Assembly (NCBI GenBank): GCA_905221375.1
Contig: CAJNCY010000008.1
Span: forward strand, 62,001-126,000
Direction: 5' to 3'
Source: a bacterium
GTDB taxonomy: Bacteria; Bacillota; Bacilli; Lactobacillales; Streptococcaceae
DNA length: 64,000 nucleotides
The position numbers and the translations under genes are program-made. Positions within the stretch are counted from its first letter, which is position 1, and each line of letters opens with the position of its first letter. Of this stretch, positions 28,570 through 37,280 are shown piece by piece. Below the pieces are notes generated by a model. It ran no database searches, was not told the DNA's origin, and worked only from the letters and a program-made list of their open reading frames with translations.

Positions 28570-29205
28570 CTAAAAAAGATAGTCTTTCAAGGCTTTTGTC
28601 AAAACCTGGTAACCGGCAACACTGAGATGCAGTCCATCAGTTGTATAGTCTTTTTTGAGTTGGCCTGCTTGATCTGTCAAACAATCAAATACCGGCACAA
28701 ATTCCACCTGCATATAGGCAGAAGCAAGTTCTTGATAGGCTTGATTCCAGTTCTGAATTTTTTCATTCGTGCGGATATAGACTGTCTGCTTGTACTCCTC
28801 TCCCTCATTGACTGGCAAAATGGAAAGCAATTTAATCTCTGTCAGTGGATAATCGCGAGCAATGGATTGAATGGTAGCTTCGAGATTATTAAGAGCCTCA
28901 TTCACAGGAACATCCTTTCCGATATCATTTGTCCCAATCAGAAGGACAATTTTATCTACCGCCCCACCGTAAAGATGCACATCCAGATTATCTAATAACA
29001 ATCCTGTCTGATAGCCACGAATTCCTCGATTGACAATTGTCTTTGAAGTCCCAAATAGTTCCTGCAGAGGATAATATTCGACAATGGAATCCCCAATAAA
29101 AAGAATGTCTGGTTCTACAACAGAAACGTTATTTAAGTGACGATACTTGGTTTGGATTTTGCCTTGTTCCTTTAGGAGCCAATTTTCTAATAACTGTACT
29201 GCCAC
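28570..29205 (-). CDS. SGNH/GDSL-type hydrolase
   Basis: 211 residues. Block I ILFIGDSIVEYYPL carries the catalytic Ser, block III is LIGTNDIG with the oxyanion Asn, and block V DGLHLSVAGY carries the catalytic Asp/His. This fold includes lysophospholipases, acetylesterases and PAF-acetylhydrolase-like proteins; the substrate is not predictable. No signal peptide. The start lies 1-2 bp from the stop of the HAD gene upstream, so it is translated as a unit with it. Confidence 0.88.
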   Translation of the reverse strand: MAVQLLENWLLKEQGKIQTKYRHLNNVSVVEPDILFIGDSIVEYYPLQELFGTSKTIVNRGIRGYQTGLLLDNLDVHLYGGAVDKIVLLIGTNDIGKDVPVNEALNNLEATIQSIARDYPLTEIKLLSILPVNEGEEYKQTVYIRTNEKIQNWNQAYQELASAYMQVEFVPVFDCLTDQAGQLKKDYTTDGLHLSVAGYQVLTKALKDYLF

Positions 29206-29206
29206 T

Positions 29207-30034
29207 TCATTCTCCTTTTTCTAACCAGTTTTCCAATACTTGATAAACTCCTCCTTGGCTATTGGCTGGCGCAAGAGCAGTAGCCACAGCTTTGGCTTTC
29301 TCATCAGCATTTTCCATCGCATAGGCAACTCCAGCCATTTCAAGCATTTCAACGTCATTTTCACTGTCACCAAAAGCCATAAGTTGTTGGGAGTTCAAGT
29401 CCCAACGCTTGAGTAATTCTTCCAAGCCCCATGCTTTATGAATTCCCGCTTGAAGGATATCAATGCAACCATATCCACTCGATACAGCCCGAACACGGCC
29501 ATCAAAGAGGTCATTGATTTCTTCCAAGACCGAACTCAAACGTTCCTCACCAACAACCATACTCATCTTGAGCACACCACCAAAGAGGTCAGAGGTTAAT
29601 TCATCCACAAACTGCATCCGTTGGTAGAATTTGTCAATCATTTCTGGAGTCATAAAACTTTCAAGGTCTGTGAAAATCGTACCTTCCTTGACGAAACCAC
29701 CCTTCATAGCCGTCACAACAAACTGATCCTGACACGCTCGACCCTTGAAATGAGCCAAAGCCTTATCGACAATGGCATCATCCCAAGTCTGTGCCTGAAT
29801 CAATTCATTGTTTTCAAAAATACGAGCACCATTGGCAACAACCAAAATCACTCGATCCACCAAGTGCTCCAGTAGTTGCCTCATGCGGTGAATCTCATTG
29901 CCCGTCGCGATGACAAAACGAATACCCCTTTGATCCAACTGATCTAAAATCTTTTCCAAGCGTGGGAGATCCAGCTGGCCTCTAGCATCCAGCAAGGTCC
30001 CATCCATATCTGTCGCAATTACCTTAATCGTCAT
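29207..30034 (-). CDS. HAD superfamily hydrolase, Cof type
   Basis: 275 residues. Motif I IATDMDGTLLDARG (residues 6-19), motif II VIATGN, a large C2B cap (about 80-190) and motif IV MAFGDSENDVEMLEMAGVAYAMENA. Cof-like HAD enzymes dephosphorylate sugar phosphates, FMN, PLP or nucleotides; the substrate is not set by sequence. Lies between the CapA-like and SGNH genes, all in the same direction with gaps of 1-21 bp. Confidence 0.9.
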   Translation of the reverse strand: MTIKVIATDMDGTLLDARGQLDLPRLEKILDQLDQRGIRFVIATGNEIHRMRQLLEHLVDRVILVVANGARIFENNELIQAQTWDDAIVDKALAHFKGRACQDQFVVTAMKGGFVKEGTIFTDLESFMTPEMIDKFYQRMQFVDELTSDLFGGVLKMSMVVGEERLSSVLEEINDLFDGRVRAVSSGYGCIDILQAGIHKAWGLEELLKRWDLNSQQLMAFGDSENDVEMLEMAGVAYAMENADEKAKAVATALAPANSQGGVYQVLENWLEKGE

Positions 30035-30055
30035 TTACTTTCCTCTGGATTCAAG

Positions 30056-31375
30056 CTAATCCCACTTCAAACCCACATGTTCATTCATTTCTTTATATGC
30101 TGTATCAATTCGTTCCTTAGTCGCTTCATCTAATTGGTCACGATGACTGCCACCCTCTATAAAATCTTCCAAGATATAGGTTTGATAATGATATAAAGGA
30201 TAGCCTTCTGGTGAAAAGGTTCCCTTTGGTGTTCGATTGACCCAAGTAGGATGAGCTTTAGCTGTTCCGATAGTTGTTTTTCCATCCTTCTTCTTAATGG
30301 TCACGTCCATGAGAACGCCACGTTCAGTCCACTTAGCATTTTCTACCCCTTGCATGGTCTCAATTCGTTGATTGGAAATGAAGTTCCCCATTGAATAGAT
30401 AATGAGTTTCTCGTCCCCATCTTTTTCAACAATTTCAGACGGTTCAACTACGTGTGGATGCCCTCCAAAGATAATATCCGCCCCCCAATCAATCATCTTG
30501 TGATAAAGAGCTTTTTGCTCTTCAGTCGGTTCTATGCGATACTCAACACCCATTTGTGGCATGATAATGGTGATATCTGCTTCCTTTTCCGCCCGTTCAA
30601 TTTCAGACTTCATTTTATTCTCATCTAAATCTGAAAGATAGCGATTATAATCCTCTTGAGAAATATTTTGCTCAATTCCATTAAATCCATAAGAATAAGC
30701 CAAAAGTGCAACCTTGATACCATTCACTTCCTTAATGACCAGCGGAGCCTGATCACGTGGCTCGTGCGTATAAACTCCGATTGGAGTGATTCCAGCCTTC
30801 TCAATAATATCGGCCGTTGAAATAACCCCCTCAATTTGCGAATCCAAAATGTGATTATGAGCCAAATCTAGAACATGATAACCTGCATCCTTAATGGCAT
30901 CCATAACTTCAGCAGGAGCATTAAAGAGAGGATAACCTGCTAAATAATGATCCTTATTAATGGTTCCTTCAAAGTCACCAATAGCTAAGTCTGCTTGCTT
31001 AAGCCAAGGAGTAACATACTCAAAATTCTCATGAAAATCATACGTTCCATCATCCTTTTTTGCTGAAAAGTAAAGAATATCATGATAAAGCAAATCACCA
31101 TGAGCCATAATTCTAGCAGTTTTTTCCTCTTCCTGCTCCTGAGACTTTTTCTTAGTTCCTTCTTGAGAAATAGTATCTCGTTTTTGACTGGTCATAGGCA
31201 TGCCTTGGAAGCTTTCAAACAACAAAACCAAGCCCATTGATAAAGCAACTGCTAGCAAGAGTACCGCCACAAATCCCTTGTTACTCCACTTACGATAACG
31301 TCTAAAAAAGTTGACCAAACCTTTCACAAAGCGAAAAACTGGTCCACGTTTATGTCTATCTTGTCTTCTTTGCAT
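30056..31375 (-). CDS. CapA/PgsA-like membrane-anchored metallophosphatase-fold protein
   Basis: 439 residues. A basic N-terminal tail (RRQDRHKRGP), a single membrane helix at about residues 36-55, then a low-complexity charged stretch and an extracellular CapA domain (PF09587 type): MAHGDLLYHD, LAIGDFEGTI, LDLAHNHILD and FGGHPHVVEPSE, a calcineurin-like metal-site layout. In Bacillus the homologue takes part in poly-gamma-glutamate export; in streptococci the substrate is unknown. No capB/capC genes are visible. First gene of a unit with the HAD and SGNH genes. Confidence 0.85.
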   Translation of the reverse strand: MQRRQDRHKRGPVFRFVKGLVNFFRRYRKWSNKGFVAVLLLAVALSMGLVLLFESFQGMPMTSQKRDTISQEGTKKKSQEQEEEKTARIMAHGDLLYHDILYFSAKKDDGTYDFHENFEYVTPWLKQADLAIGDFEGTINKDHYLAGYPLFNAPAEVMDAIKDAGYHVLDLAHNHILDSQIEGVISTADIIEKAGITPIGVYTHEPRDQAPLVIKEVNGIKVALLAYSYGFNGIEQNISQEDYNRYLSDLDENKMKSEIERAEKEADITIIMPQMGVEYRIEPTEEQKALYHKMIDWGADIIFGGHPHVVEPSEIVEKDGDEKLIIYSMGNFISNQRIETMQGVENAKWTERGVLMDVTIKKKDGKTTIGTAKAHPTWVNRTPKGTFSPEGYPLYHYQTYILEDFIEGGSHRDQLDEATKERIDTAYKEMNEHVGLKWD

Positions 31376-31549
31376 CTTTATTCTCCCTACTTTCTAATGC
31401 AAGCCTTTTCTTTTTATTATAACACAGATAAGTATTTCTTTCACAATTGAATCGAACCTAAAAGGCATTTTCTATAAAAGCTCGATGCCGTAATGCTTTC
31501 AATCCTTGTCATTTTATGATATCATGTAGAGGTAATGAAAGGAGAGAAA

Positions 31550-32161
31550 ATGTCTGCTATAGAACGTATTACAAAAGCTGCTCACTTAATTGATATGAAC
31601 GATATTATCCGCGAGGGGAATCCGACTCTTCGCGCAGTTGCTGAGGAAGTTACTTTCCCCTTGTCTGACCAGGAAATCATTCTTGGCGAAAAGATGATGC
31701 AATTCCTCAAACATTCCCAAGATCCTGTCATGGCTGAAAAGATGGGACTCCGCGGTGGAGTTGGACTTGCTGCTCCTCAATTGGATATCTCAAAACGCAT
31801 TATCGCTGTTTTAGTGCCAAATATTGTTGAAGAAGGAGAAACTCCAGAGGAAGCCTACGATTTACAAGCCATTATGTACAATCCAAAAATCGTCTCTCAC
31901 TCTGTTCAAGACGCTGCTCTTGGCGAAGGAGAAGGTTGTCTGTCTGTTGACCGCAACGTGCCTGGCTATGTGGTGCGTCATGCTCGCGTCACTGTTGATT
32001 ACTTTGACAAAGATGGAGAAAAACACCGCATCAAACTTAAAGGATATAATTCCATCGTTGTTCAGCATGAAATTGACCACATCAACGGAATCATGTTTTA
32101 CGACCGTATCAATGAAAAAGACCCATTTGAAGTTAAAGATGGTTTACTGATTCTGGAATAA
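31550..32161 (+). CDS. def: Peptide deformylase
   Basis: 203 residues from ATG 31550, with GAAAGGAGAGAAA in front. The upstream in-frame ATG at 31535 would place that ribosome site inside the gene. Motif 1 GGVGLAAPQ, motif 2 EGCLSV and motif 3 [12 protein letters not shown] supply the Gln, Cys and two His of the iron/zinc site. It removes the N-formyl group from new proteins. Type 2 (Gram-positive) length. A terminator hairpin follows, overlapping the rlmB promoter. Confidence 0.97.
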   Translation: MSAIERITKAAHLIDMNDIIREGNPTLRAVAEEVTFPLSDQEIILGEKMMQFLKHSQDPVMAEKMGLRGGVGLAAPQLDISKRIIAVLVPNIVEEGETPEEAYDLQAIMYNPKIVSHSVQDAALGEGEGCLSVDRNVPGYVVRHARVTVDYFDKDGEKHRIKLKGYNSIVVQHEIDHINGIMFYDRINEKDPFEVKDGLLILE

Positions 32162-32164
32162 AGA

Positions 32165-32190
32165 AAATCCCGTTGCAAGACGGGGTTTTG
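32165..32190 (+). terminator. def terminator
   Basis: AAAATCCCGT pairs with ACGGGGTTTT (one U-G pair), with a TGCAAG loop. It overlaps the upstream part of the rlmB promoter, so def readthrough is limited. Confidence 0.75.
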
Positions 32191-32200
32191 TGTTATAATA
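32191..32200 (+). promoter_or_regulatory. rlmB extended -10, leaderless type
   Basis: TGT-TATAAT, an extended -10 ending 6 nt before the rlmB ATG. No Shine-Dalgarno fits. A TTGCAA about 15 bp upstream may serve as a weak -35. Confidence 0.6.
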
Positions 32201-32205
32201 GATGC

Positions 32206-32934
32206 ATGAAAACAAATGATATTGTCTATGGCGTCCACGCCGTTACCGAAGCCCTCCTTGCAAACACAGGAAACAAACTCTACCTCCAAGAAGATCTCCG
32301 AGGTAAGAATCTTGAGAAAGTCAAGGCATTGGCTACAGAAAAGAAGGTGTCCATTTCTTGGACTTCAAAAAAATCCCTCTCTGAGATGACTGAAGGTGCT
32401 GTTCACCAAGGTTTTGTTCTACGAGTGTCCGAATTTGCCTATAGCGAGCTGGATCACATTCTTGCCAAAACACGCCAAGAAGAAAATCCACTTCTATTGA
32501 TTCTGGATGGGTTAACTGACCCTCATAATCTAGGTTCAATCTTGAGAACAGCTGATGCGACCAACGTTTCAGGAGTCATCATTCCCAAGCACCGTGCTGT
32601 CGGAGTTACTCCCGTCGTTGCTAAAACAGCCACAGGTGCTATTGAGCACGTTCCGATTGCCCGAGTAACCAACCTCAGTCAAACTTTAGATAAACTCAAG
32701 GATGAGGGATTCTGGACCTTTGGAACAGATATGAATGGGACTCCTTGCCATAAGTGGAATACAAAAGGGAAAATCGCCCTCATCATCGGAAATGAAGGAA
32801 AAGGCATTTCTAGCAACATCAAAAAACAGGTAGATGAAATGATTACCATTCCTATGAATGGACATGTTCAAAGCCTTAATGCCAGTGTTGCTGCAGCCAT
32901 TCTCATGTACGAAGTTTTCCGAAATAGACTATAA
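32206..32934 (+). CDS. rlmB: 23S rRNA 2'-O-methyltransferase, SpoU/TrmH family (RlmB-like)
   Basis: About 242 residues from the ATG right after the TATAAT box; a longer TTG start at 32173 would require transcription to begin upstream of this promoter. N-terminal RNA-binding substrate domain (IVYGVHAVTEAL...) and a C-terminal SPOUT knot: LDGLTDPHNLGSILRTAD (motif 1), LIIGNEGKGIS (motif 2) and IPMNGHVQSLNASVAAAILMYE (motif 3). Expected target is G2251 of 23S rRNA. Probable leaderless mRNA. The exact target is by family. Confidence 0.9.
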   Translation: MKTNDIVYGVHAVTEALLANTGNKLYLQEDLRGKNLEKVKALATEKKVSISWTSKKSLSEMTEGAVHQGFVLRVSEFAYSELDHILAKTRQEENPLLLILDGLTDPHNLGSILRTADATNVSGVIIPKHRAVGVTPVVAKTATGAIEHVPIARVTNLSQTLDKLKDEGFWTFGTDMNGTPCHKWNTKGKIALIIGNEGKGISSNIKKQVDEMITIPMNGHVQSLNASVAAAILMYEVFRNRL

Positions 32935-32939
32935 AAGAG

Positions 32940-33250
32940 GCTGGACAAAAACTAACTTCTAACTAAAAGCACACAGTGATTTTTAAATAACTGATCTGTA
33001 GATTGAATTCTTGGACAATTTTGTAAACCCCATGCTGATTAAGATGAATCCTAGCTCTACTACGCTGGCCTACTTGTCTCTAACATACACTCTGAGAACG
33101 CCAAAAATATTCTCTAATCTGCTAAAATTGCAATCAATTGCTTCCTCCATTTGACATAGATGCTAGATTCTTCTTCGGTATATCATGTGTTCTGAACGAA
33201 GTTTCCTAAAGAAATTCTAAGTTGTATCGTAACAAATTGATTTTTGAGTT
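32940..33250. other. Intergenic stretch with degenerate insertion-like remnant
   Basis: No intact gene. On the minus strand, scraps of protein-like frame appear, broken by stops: one reads EEAIDCNFSRLENIFGVLRV and another RSRARIHLNQHGVYKIVQEF. This suggests a decayed coding element. The edge next to rlmB begins AAAAGAGGCTGGACAAAAAC, like the GAGGCTGGGACAAAA tracts I recall from streptococcal intergenic repeats. The parent element cannot be named. Confidence 0.35.
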
Positions 33251-33262
33251 CAATTATATAAG

Positions 33263-33298
33263 AAAATGAGCATCTTCAACTACGAGAATGCTCATTTT
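33263..33298. terminator. Bidirectional terminator, htpX side
   Basis: AAAATGAGCAT pairs perfectly with ATGCTCATTTT, with T runs on both strands. It ends the lemA-htpX transcript and anything coming from rlmB. Confidence 0.8.
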
Positions 33299-33318
33299 TA
33301 GGATTGTATAGGCAAATT

Positions 33319-34227
33319 TTACATATGTTTTAAACGCTCAATCCGCTCTGAGATAGGTGGGTGGGTATAAAATAGTTTTTGGAACCCTCCCCCTTTCTTG
33401 GGATCATTGATATAAAGTGCACTGCTGGCATCATCGACAGGACGACTCATCGGTTTACTATTATCCAACTTACGTAGAGCATTGATCATCCCTTGCGGAT
33501 TGCGCGTCAACTCGACACTGGAAGCATCAGCTAGGAATTCCCTCTGACGAGAAATAGCTAGTTGCACCAAGGTTGCAGCGAGAGGTGCCAGCACAATAGC
33601 TAGTAGGGAAATCACTAGCATAATGATTTCTATTCCATTTCCTTCTCGGTCATCGTCACTTCGTCTACGGCCTGCACCACCCCACCACATCATACGACCT
33701 GCCATACTAGAAAGCATTGTGATAGCACTAGCAAGGGCGACAGCAATAGTCGAAATACGGATATCGTAATTACGAATGTGACTAACCTCATGTCCCATAA
33801 CAGCTTCTAGTTCTTCACGATTCATGATAGCTAGGAGACCTGACGTCGCAGCAACCGCCGCATTTTGAGGGTTAGAACCTGTCGCAAAGGCATTTAATGC
33901 TGGATCATCAATGATGAAAACACGTGGCATGGGAATCTGAGCCACCATAGCCATATCTTCCACTACATGGTAAAGGTCTGGTGCCATTTGCTCATCAACT
34001 TCACGCGCCCCATTCATAGACATAACAATCTCTGTCGATTGAAAAATCATGGACAAGGCATAGATAAAGCCGATAATCAGTGCAATAACCAAACCGCCGA
34101 ACCCAGACCGCATAAAGAGGTAACCAACCGCATAGCCAACAAGAGCTAAGAGTAGGAAAAATACCAGCAACAAAATCCAGGTTCTTCGTTTATTGCTTGC
34201 AATTTGATCAAACAACATCTTAGTCAC
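33319..34227 (-). CDS. htpX: HtpX membrane zinc metalloprotease (M48)
   Basis: 302 residues. Two hydrophobic N-terminal helices (about 17-38 and 42-62), the zinc motif [14 protein letters not shown] (HExxH near residue 145), two further membrane helices and the third zinc ligand in [17 protein letters not shown]. It degrades damaged membrane proteins with its active site in the cytosol. The start overlaps the lemA end by 8 bp, so the two are translationally coupled, as is common in streptococci. Confidence 0.95.
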   Translation of the reverse strand: MTKMLFDQIASNKRRTWILLLVFFLLLALVGYAVGYLFMRSGFGGLVIALIIGFIYALSMIFQSTEIVMSMNGAREVDEQMAPDLYHVVEDMAMVAQIPMPRVFIIDDPALNAFATGSNPQNAAVAATSGLLAIMNREELEAVMGHEVSHIRNYDIRISTIAVALASAITMLSSMAGRMMWWGGAGRRRSDDDREGNGIEIIMLVISLLAIVLAPLAATLVQLAISRQREFLADASSVELTRNPQGMINALRKLDNSKPMSRPVDDASSALYINDPKKGGGFQKLFYTHPPISERIERLKHM

Positions 34228-34780
34228 CTAAACCGCTAAAATCAACTTTAGGAACTGCCTTTTCCTCTTCTGGTGTTTGAAGGAAATCTGCTGCTTTAAA
34301 TCCAAACATTCCAGCGATAATATTGCTTGGGAAAGTTTCTAATTTTACATTGTAGTTGCTGACAACACTGTTGTAGAGTTGACGAGAGTAAGAAATTTTA
34401 TTTTCTGTGTTTGTCAACTCCTCTTGCAATTTAACAAAGTTTGCACTAGCTTTCAAATCTGGATAGCTTTCTGCAACAGCAAAAATACCTGAAACCTGAC
34501 GAGTGAGGGCATCACTAGCTTTCATAGCTTCTGCTGGTGAAGTCGCTGCCGCCACTTGGTTACGTAGTTCTGCCACCTTTTCAAGGGTAGAACCTTCGTA
34601 TTTAGCATAACCTTTTACAGTCTCAATCAAGTTTGGCAAGAGATCATTTCGACGTTTCAACTGAACATCAATCTGACTCCAAGCCTCCTTTGTTTGCATA
34701 CGATTCTTAACCAAACCGTTATAGCTAACAATCACAAAAATAACAACAAGAGCCAAAACTCCAAGAATAATCCAAGTCAT
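34220..34780 (-). CDS. lemA: LemA family protein
   Basis: 186 residues. An N-terminal membrane helix (residues 3-22) followed by the conserved four-helix domain: [44 protein letters not shown] and [36 protein letters not shown]. The function is unknown; it is nearly always next to HtpX, which it overlaps here. Divergent from rsmG, with a 93-bp gap holding both promoters. Confidence 0.93.
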   Translation of the reverse strand: MTWIILGVLALVVIFVIVSYNGLVKNRMQTKEAWSQIDVQLKRRNDLLPNLIETVKGYAKYEGSTLEKVAELRNQVAAATSPAEAMKASDALTRQVSGIFAVAESYPDLKASANFVKLQEELTNTENKISYSRQLYNSVVSNYNVKLETFPSNIIAGMFGFKAADFLQTPEEEKAVPKVDFSGLGD

Positions 34781-34873
34781 GATATAAGTCCTTTCTACTT
34801 TTAGATTAGTACCAGTATATCAAATTTTTAATGATTGTGGTAAAATAAGATGATACTAAAGAAGGAAATAACT

Positions 34874-35587
34874 ATGAAACCAGAAACATTTTACAACCTG
34901 CTTGCCGAGCAGAATCTTCCACTTTCGGATCAGCAAAAAAAACAATTTGAACGTTATTTTGAACTCTTGGTCGAGTGGAATGAAAAGATTAATTTGACGG
35001 CTATTACAGATAAAGAAGAAGTTTATCTCAAACATTTTTATGATTCGATTGCACCTATTCTGCAAGGCTTGATTCCCAATGAAACTATCAAATTGCTTGA
35101 TATTGGAGCTGGGGCAGGATTTCCTAGTCTACCAATGAAAATTCTCTATCCTCAGCTAGATGTGACCATCATTGATTCACTCAATAAGCGCATCAACTTC
35201 CTCCAACTTTTGGCTCAAGAACTGGATTTAGACGATGTTCATTTCTACCATGGACGTGCCGAAGATTTTGCCAAAGACAAAATCTTCCGTGCTCAATATG
35301 ATTTTGTAACGGCTCGTGCGGTTGCCCGTATGCAAGTCCTATCTGAATTAACTATTCCCTACCTTAAAGTTGGCGGAAAACTATTGGCACTCAAGGCCAG
35401 CAATGCGCCTGAGGAGTTATTAGAAGCTAAGAATGCCCTCAACCTCCTTTTTAGTAAAGTAGAAGACAATCTCAGCTACGCCCTACCAAATGGAGATCCG
35501 CGTTACATCACAGTGGTAGAAAAGAAAAAGGAAACACCAAATAAATATCCACGTAAAGCTGGTATGCCCAACAAACGTCCGCTTTAA
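34874..35587 (+). CDS. rsmG: 16S rRNA (guanine-527-N7) methyltransferase
   Basis: 237 residues from ATG 34874 (GAAGGAAATAACT upstream). The longer frame from 34850 has no ribosome site. GidB fold: [11 protein letters not shown], the S-adenosylmethionine loop [17 protein letters not shown] (about 75-90), [15 protein letters not shown] and GKLLALK. It methylates G527 near the decoding site; loss gives low-level streptomycin resistance in many bacteria. Followed by the uracil permease with its own promoter. Confidence 0.96.
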   Translation: MKPETFYNLLAEQNLPLSDQQKKQFERYFELLVEWNEKINLTAITDKEEVYLKHFYDSIAPILQGLIPNETIKLLDIGAGAGFPSLPMKILYPQLDVTIIDSLNKRINFLQLLAQELDLDDVHFYHGRAEDFAKDKIFRAQYDFVTARAVARMQVLSELTIPYLKVGGKLLALKASNAPEELLEAKNALNLLFSKVEDNLSYALPNGDPRYITVVEKKKETPNKYPRKAGMPNKRPL

Positions 35588-35606
35588 TCTTTTTAGTAAA
35601 AAAATA

Positions 35607-35635
35607 TTTACAAAGTTTGTAATTTTTGCTATACT
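35607..35635 (+). promoter_or_regulatory. Uracil permease promoter
   Basis: TTTACA (35607-35612), 17-bp spacer, TATACT (35630-35635), about 150 bp before the start codon. Confidence 0.75.
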
Positions 35636-35657
35636 ATCAAAAGCAAAGGTTTTTAAT

Positions 35658-35770
35658 GTCATCCCGTGAGGTGACGAAGACGCAGAAATATTTGAAACTC
35701 TTTAAAGTCTAGATTTTAGAGAAGTCTTACTCTGAGGGCCTATTGCTGTAAAATAATGGGCTCTTTTTTG
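35658..35770 (+). promoter_or_regulatory. PyrR-type attenuator leader of the uracil permease gene
   Basis: GTCATCCCGTGAGGTGAC (35658-35675) folds as a stem-loop whose loop closely follows the PyrR recognition consensus ARUCCNGNGAGGYU. It is followed by an antiterminator-like AT-rich stretch and then a terminator hairpin (35733-35763) with GAG...CTC at its base and TTTTTT after it. In Gram-positive pyr genes, PyrR bound to UMP stabilises the first hairpin and allows termination. This gives repression when uridine nucleotides are plentiful. Confidence 0.7.
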
Positions 35771-35791
35771 ATGCCCAAAAGTGAGGTTTAT

Positions 35792-37075
35792 ATGAAACAA
35801 GAATCAACTGTTGATTTGTTACTAGACGTTGACCAACGTCCTTCGGCTGGAAAAGGAATTCTCCTTAGTTTCCAACACGTTTTCGCCATGTTCGGTGCGA
35901 CCATCTTGGTACCCTTGATTTTGGGAATGCCTGTATCTGTTGCCCTTTTTGCTTCAGGTGTTGGAACACTCATCTACATGATTTCAACTGGATTTAGAGT
36001 TCCAGTTTATCTAGGATCATCATTCGCCTTTATCACAGCCATGTCACTGGCTATGAAAGAAATGGGTGGGGATGTATCCGCTGCTCAAACAGGGGTTATC
36101 TTGACTGGTTTGGTCTACGTCCTTGTTGCTGCTGGTGTTCGTTTTGCAGGTACAAAATGGATTGATAAACTCTTACCACCAATCATTATCGGTCCTATGA
36201 TCATCGTTATCGGTCTTGGACTTGCAGGTTCAGCTGTTACTAACGCTGGGCTTGTAGCGGATGGAAATTGGAAAAATGCTCTTGTAGCGGTTGTTACTTT
36301 CCTAATTGCTGCCTTTATCAATACAAAAGGAAAAGGCTTCCTACGAATCATTCCTTTCCTCTTTGCCATTATCGGTGGTTACCTCTTCGCTCTAGCTCTT
36401 GGGCTAGTTGACTTTACACCAGTTCTTAAAGCTGACTGGTTTGAAATTCCTGGTTTCTACTTGCCATTTAGCACTGGTGGTGCCTTCAAAGAATACAATC
36501 TTTACTTTGGTCCAGAAACTATCGCCATCTTGCCAATCGCTATCGTAACAATTTCTGAACATATCGGAGACCATACTGTTTTGGGTCAAATCTGTGGCCG
36601 TCAATTCTTGAAAGAACCAGGTCTTCACCGTACTCTTCTTGGTGACGGTATCGCAACTTCTGTTTCTGCCTTCCTTGGTGGACCAGCCAATACAACTTAC
36701 GGAGAAAATACAGGGGTTATCGGTATGACTCGTATCGCTTCTGTCTCAGTTATCCGTAACGCAGCCTTTATCGCAATTGCTCTTAGCTTCCTTGGTAAAT
36801 TCACTGCCTTGATTTCAACTATTCCAAACGCTGTACTTGGTGGTATGTCAATCCTTCTCTATGGAGTTATCGCCAGCAACGGTTTGAAGGTCCTGATTAA
36901 AGAACGTGTTGATTTCGCTCAAATGCGTAATCTCATCATCGCAAGTGCTATGTTGGTCCTTGGACTTGGAGGAGCTATCCTTAAACTTGGTCCAGTTACC
37001 CTTTCAGGTACTGCCCTATCAGCCATGACAGGAATCATCTTGAACTTGATCTTACCATACGAAAATAAAGACTAA
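35792..37075 (+). CDS. uraA: Uracil permease (NCS2 family)
   Basis: 427 residues from ATG 35792 (GTGAGG upstream). The longer frame from 35756 starts inside the terminator of the leader and is rejected. About 14 hydrophobic segments; family signatures LLSFQHVFAMFGATILVPLI and, in the half-helix region, PIAIVTISEHIGDHTVLGQ with the NTTYGENTGVIGMTR loop. Uracil/proton symporter of the UraA/PyrP group. The PyrR-type leader supports a pyrimidine substrate. Confidence 0.93.
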   Translation: MKQESTVDLLLDVDQRPSAGKGILLSFQHVFAMFGATILVPLILGMPVSVALFASGVGTLIYMISTGFRVPVYLGSSFAFITAMSLAMKEMGGDVSAAQTGVILTGLVYVLVAAGVRFAGTKWIDKLLPPIIIGPMIIVIGLGLAGSAVTNAGLVADGNWKNALVAVVTFLIAAFINTKGKGFLRIIPFLFAIIGGYLFALALGLVDFTPVLKADWFEIPGFYLPFSTGGAFKEYNLYFGPETIAILPIAIVTISEHIGDHTVLGQICGRQFLKEPGLHRTLLGDGIATSVSAFLGGPANTTYGENTGVIGMTRIASVSVIRNAAFIAIALSFLGKFTALISTIPNAVLGGMSILLYGVIASNGLKVLIKERVDFAQMRNLIIASAMLVLGLGGAILKLGPVTLSGTALSAMTGIILNLILPYENKD

Positions 37076-37091
37076 GGGTCTAAATACACCT

Positions 37092-37120
37092 AATCCACTC
37101 AGAGAACTGAGTGGATTTTT
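37092..37120 (+). terminator. Uracil permease terminator
   Basis: AATCCACTCAG pairs perfectly with CTGAGTGGATT, then TTTCG. Confidence 0.88.
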
Positions 37121-37166
37121 CGTGTAGCATAATATAGTCAATGGAAACAGGAATAAGACAAAAGAG

Positions 37167-37209
37167 CCTCAAAAAAAGGTATTGCAACTTGGCAATACCT
37201 TTTTGAGGT
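37167..37209. terminator. Bidirectional terminator between uraA and zmpB
   Basis: AAAAAGGTATTGC (37173-37185) pairs with GCAATACCTTTTT (37192-37204) and is flanked by CCTC/GAGG that extend the stem. T runs on both strands. It ends the iga-zmpB side transcript. Confidence 0.82.
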
Positions 37210-37280
37210 GTTTTTTGAAAGTCATCAAATGATGATTTTTCAGAGGGAGCAAAAAACTGTCCTCTTTATATTTTAAACGT

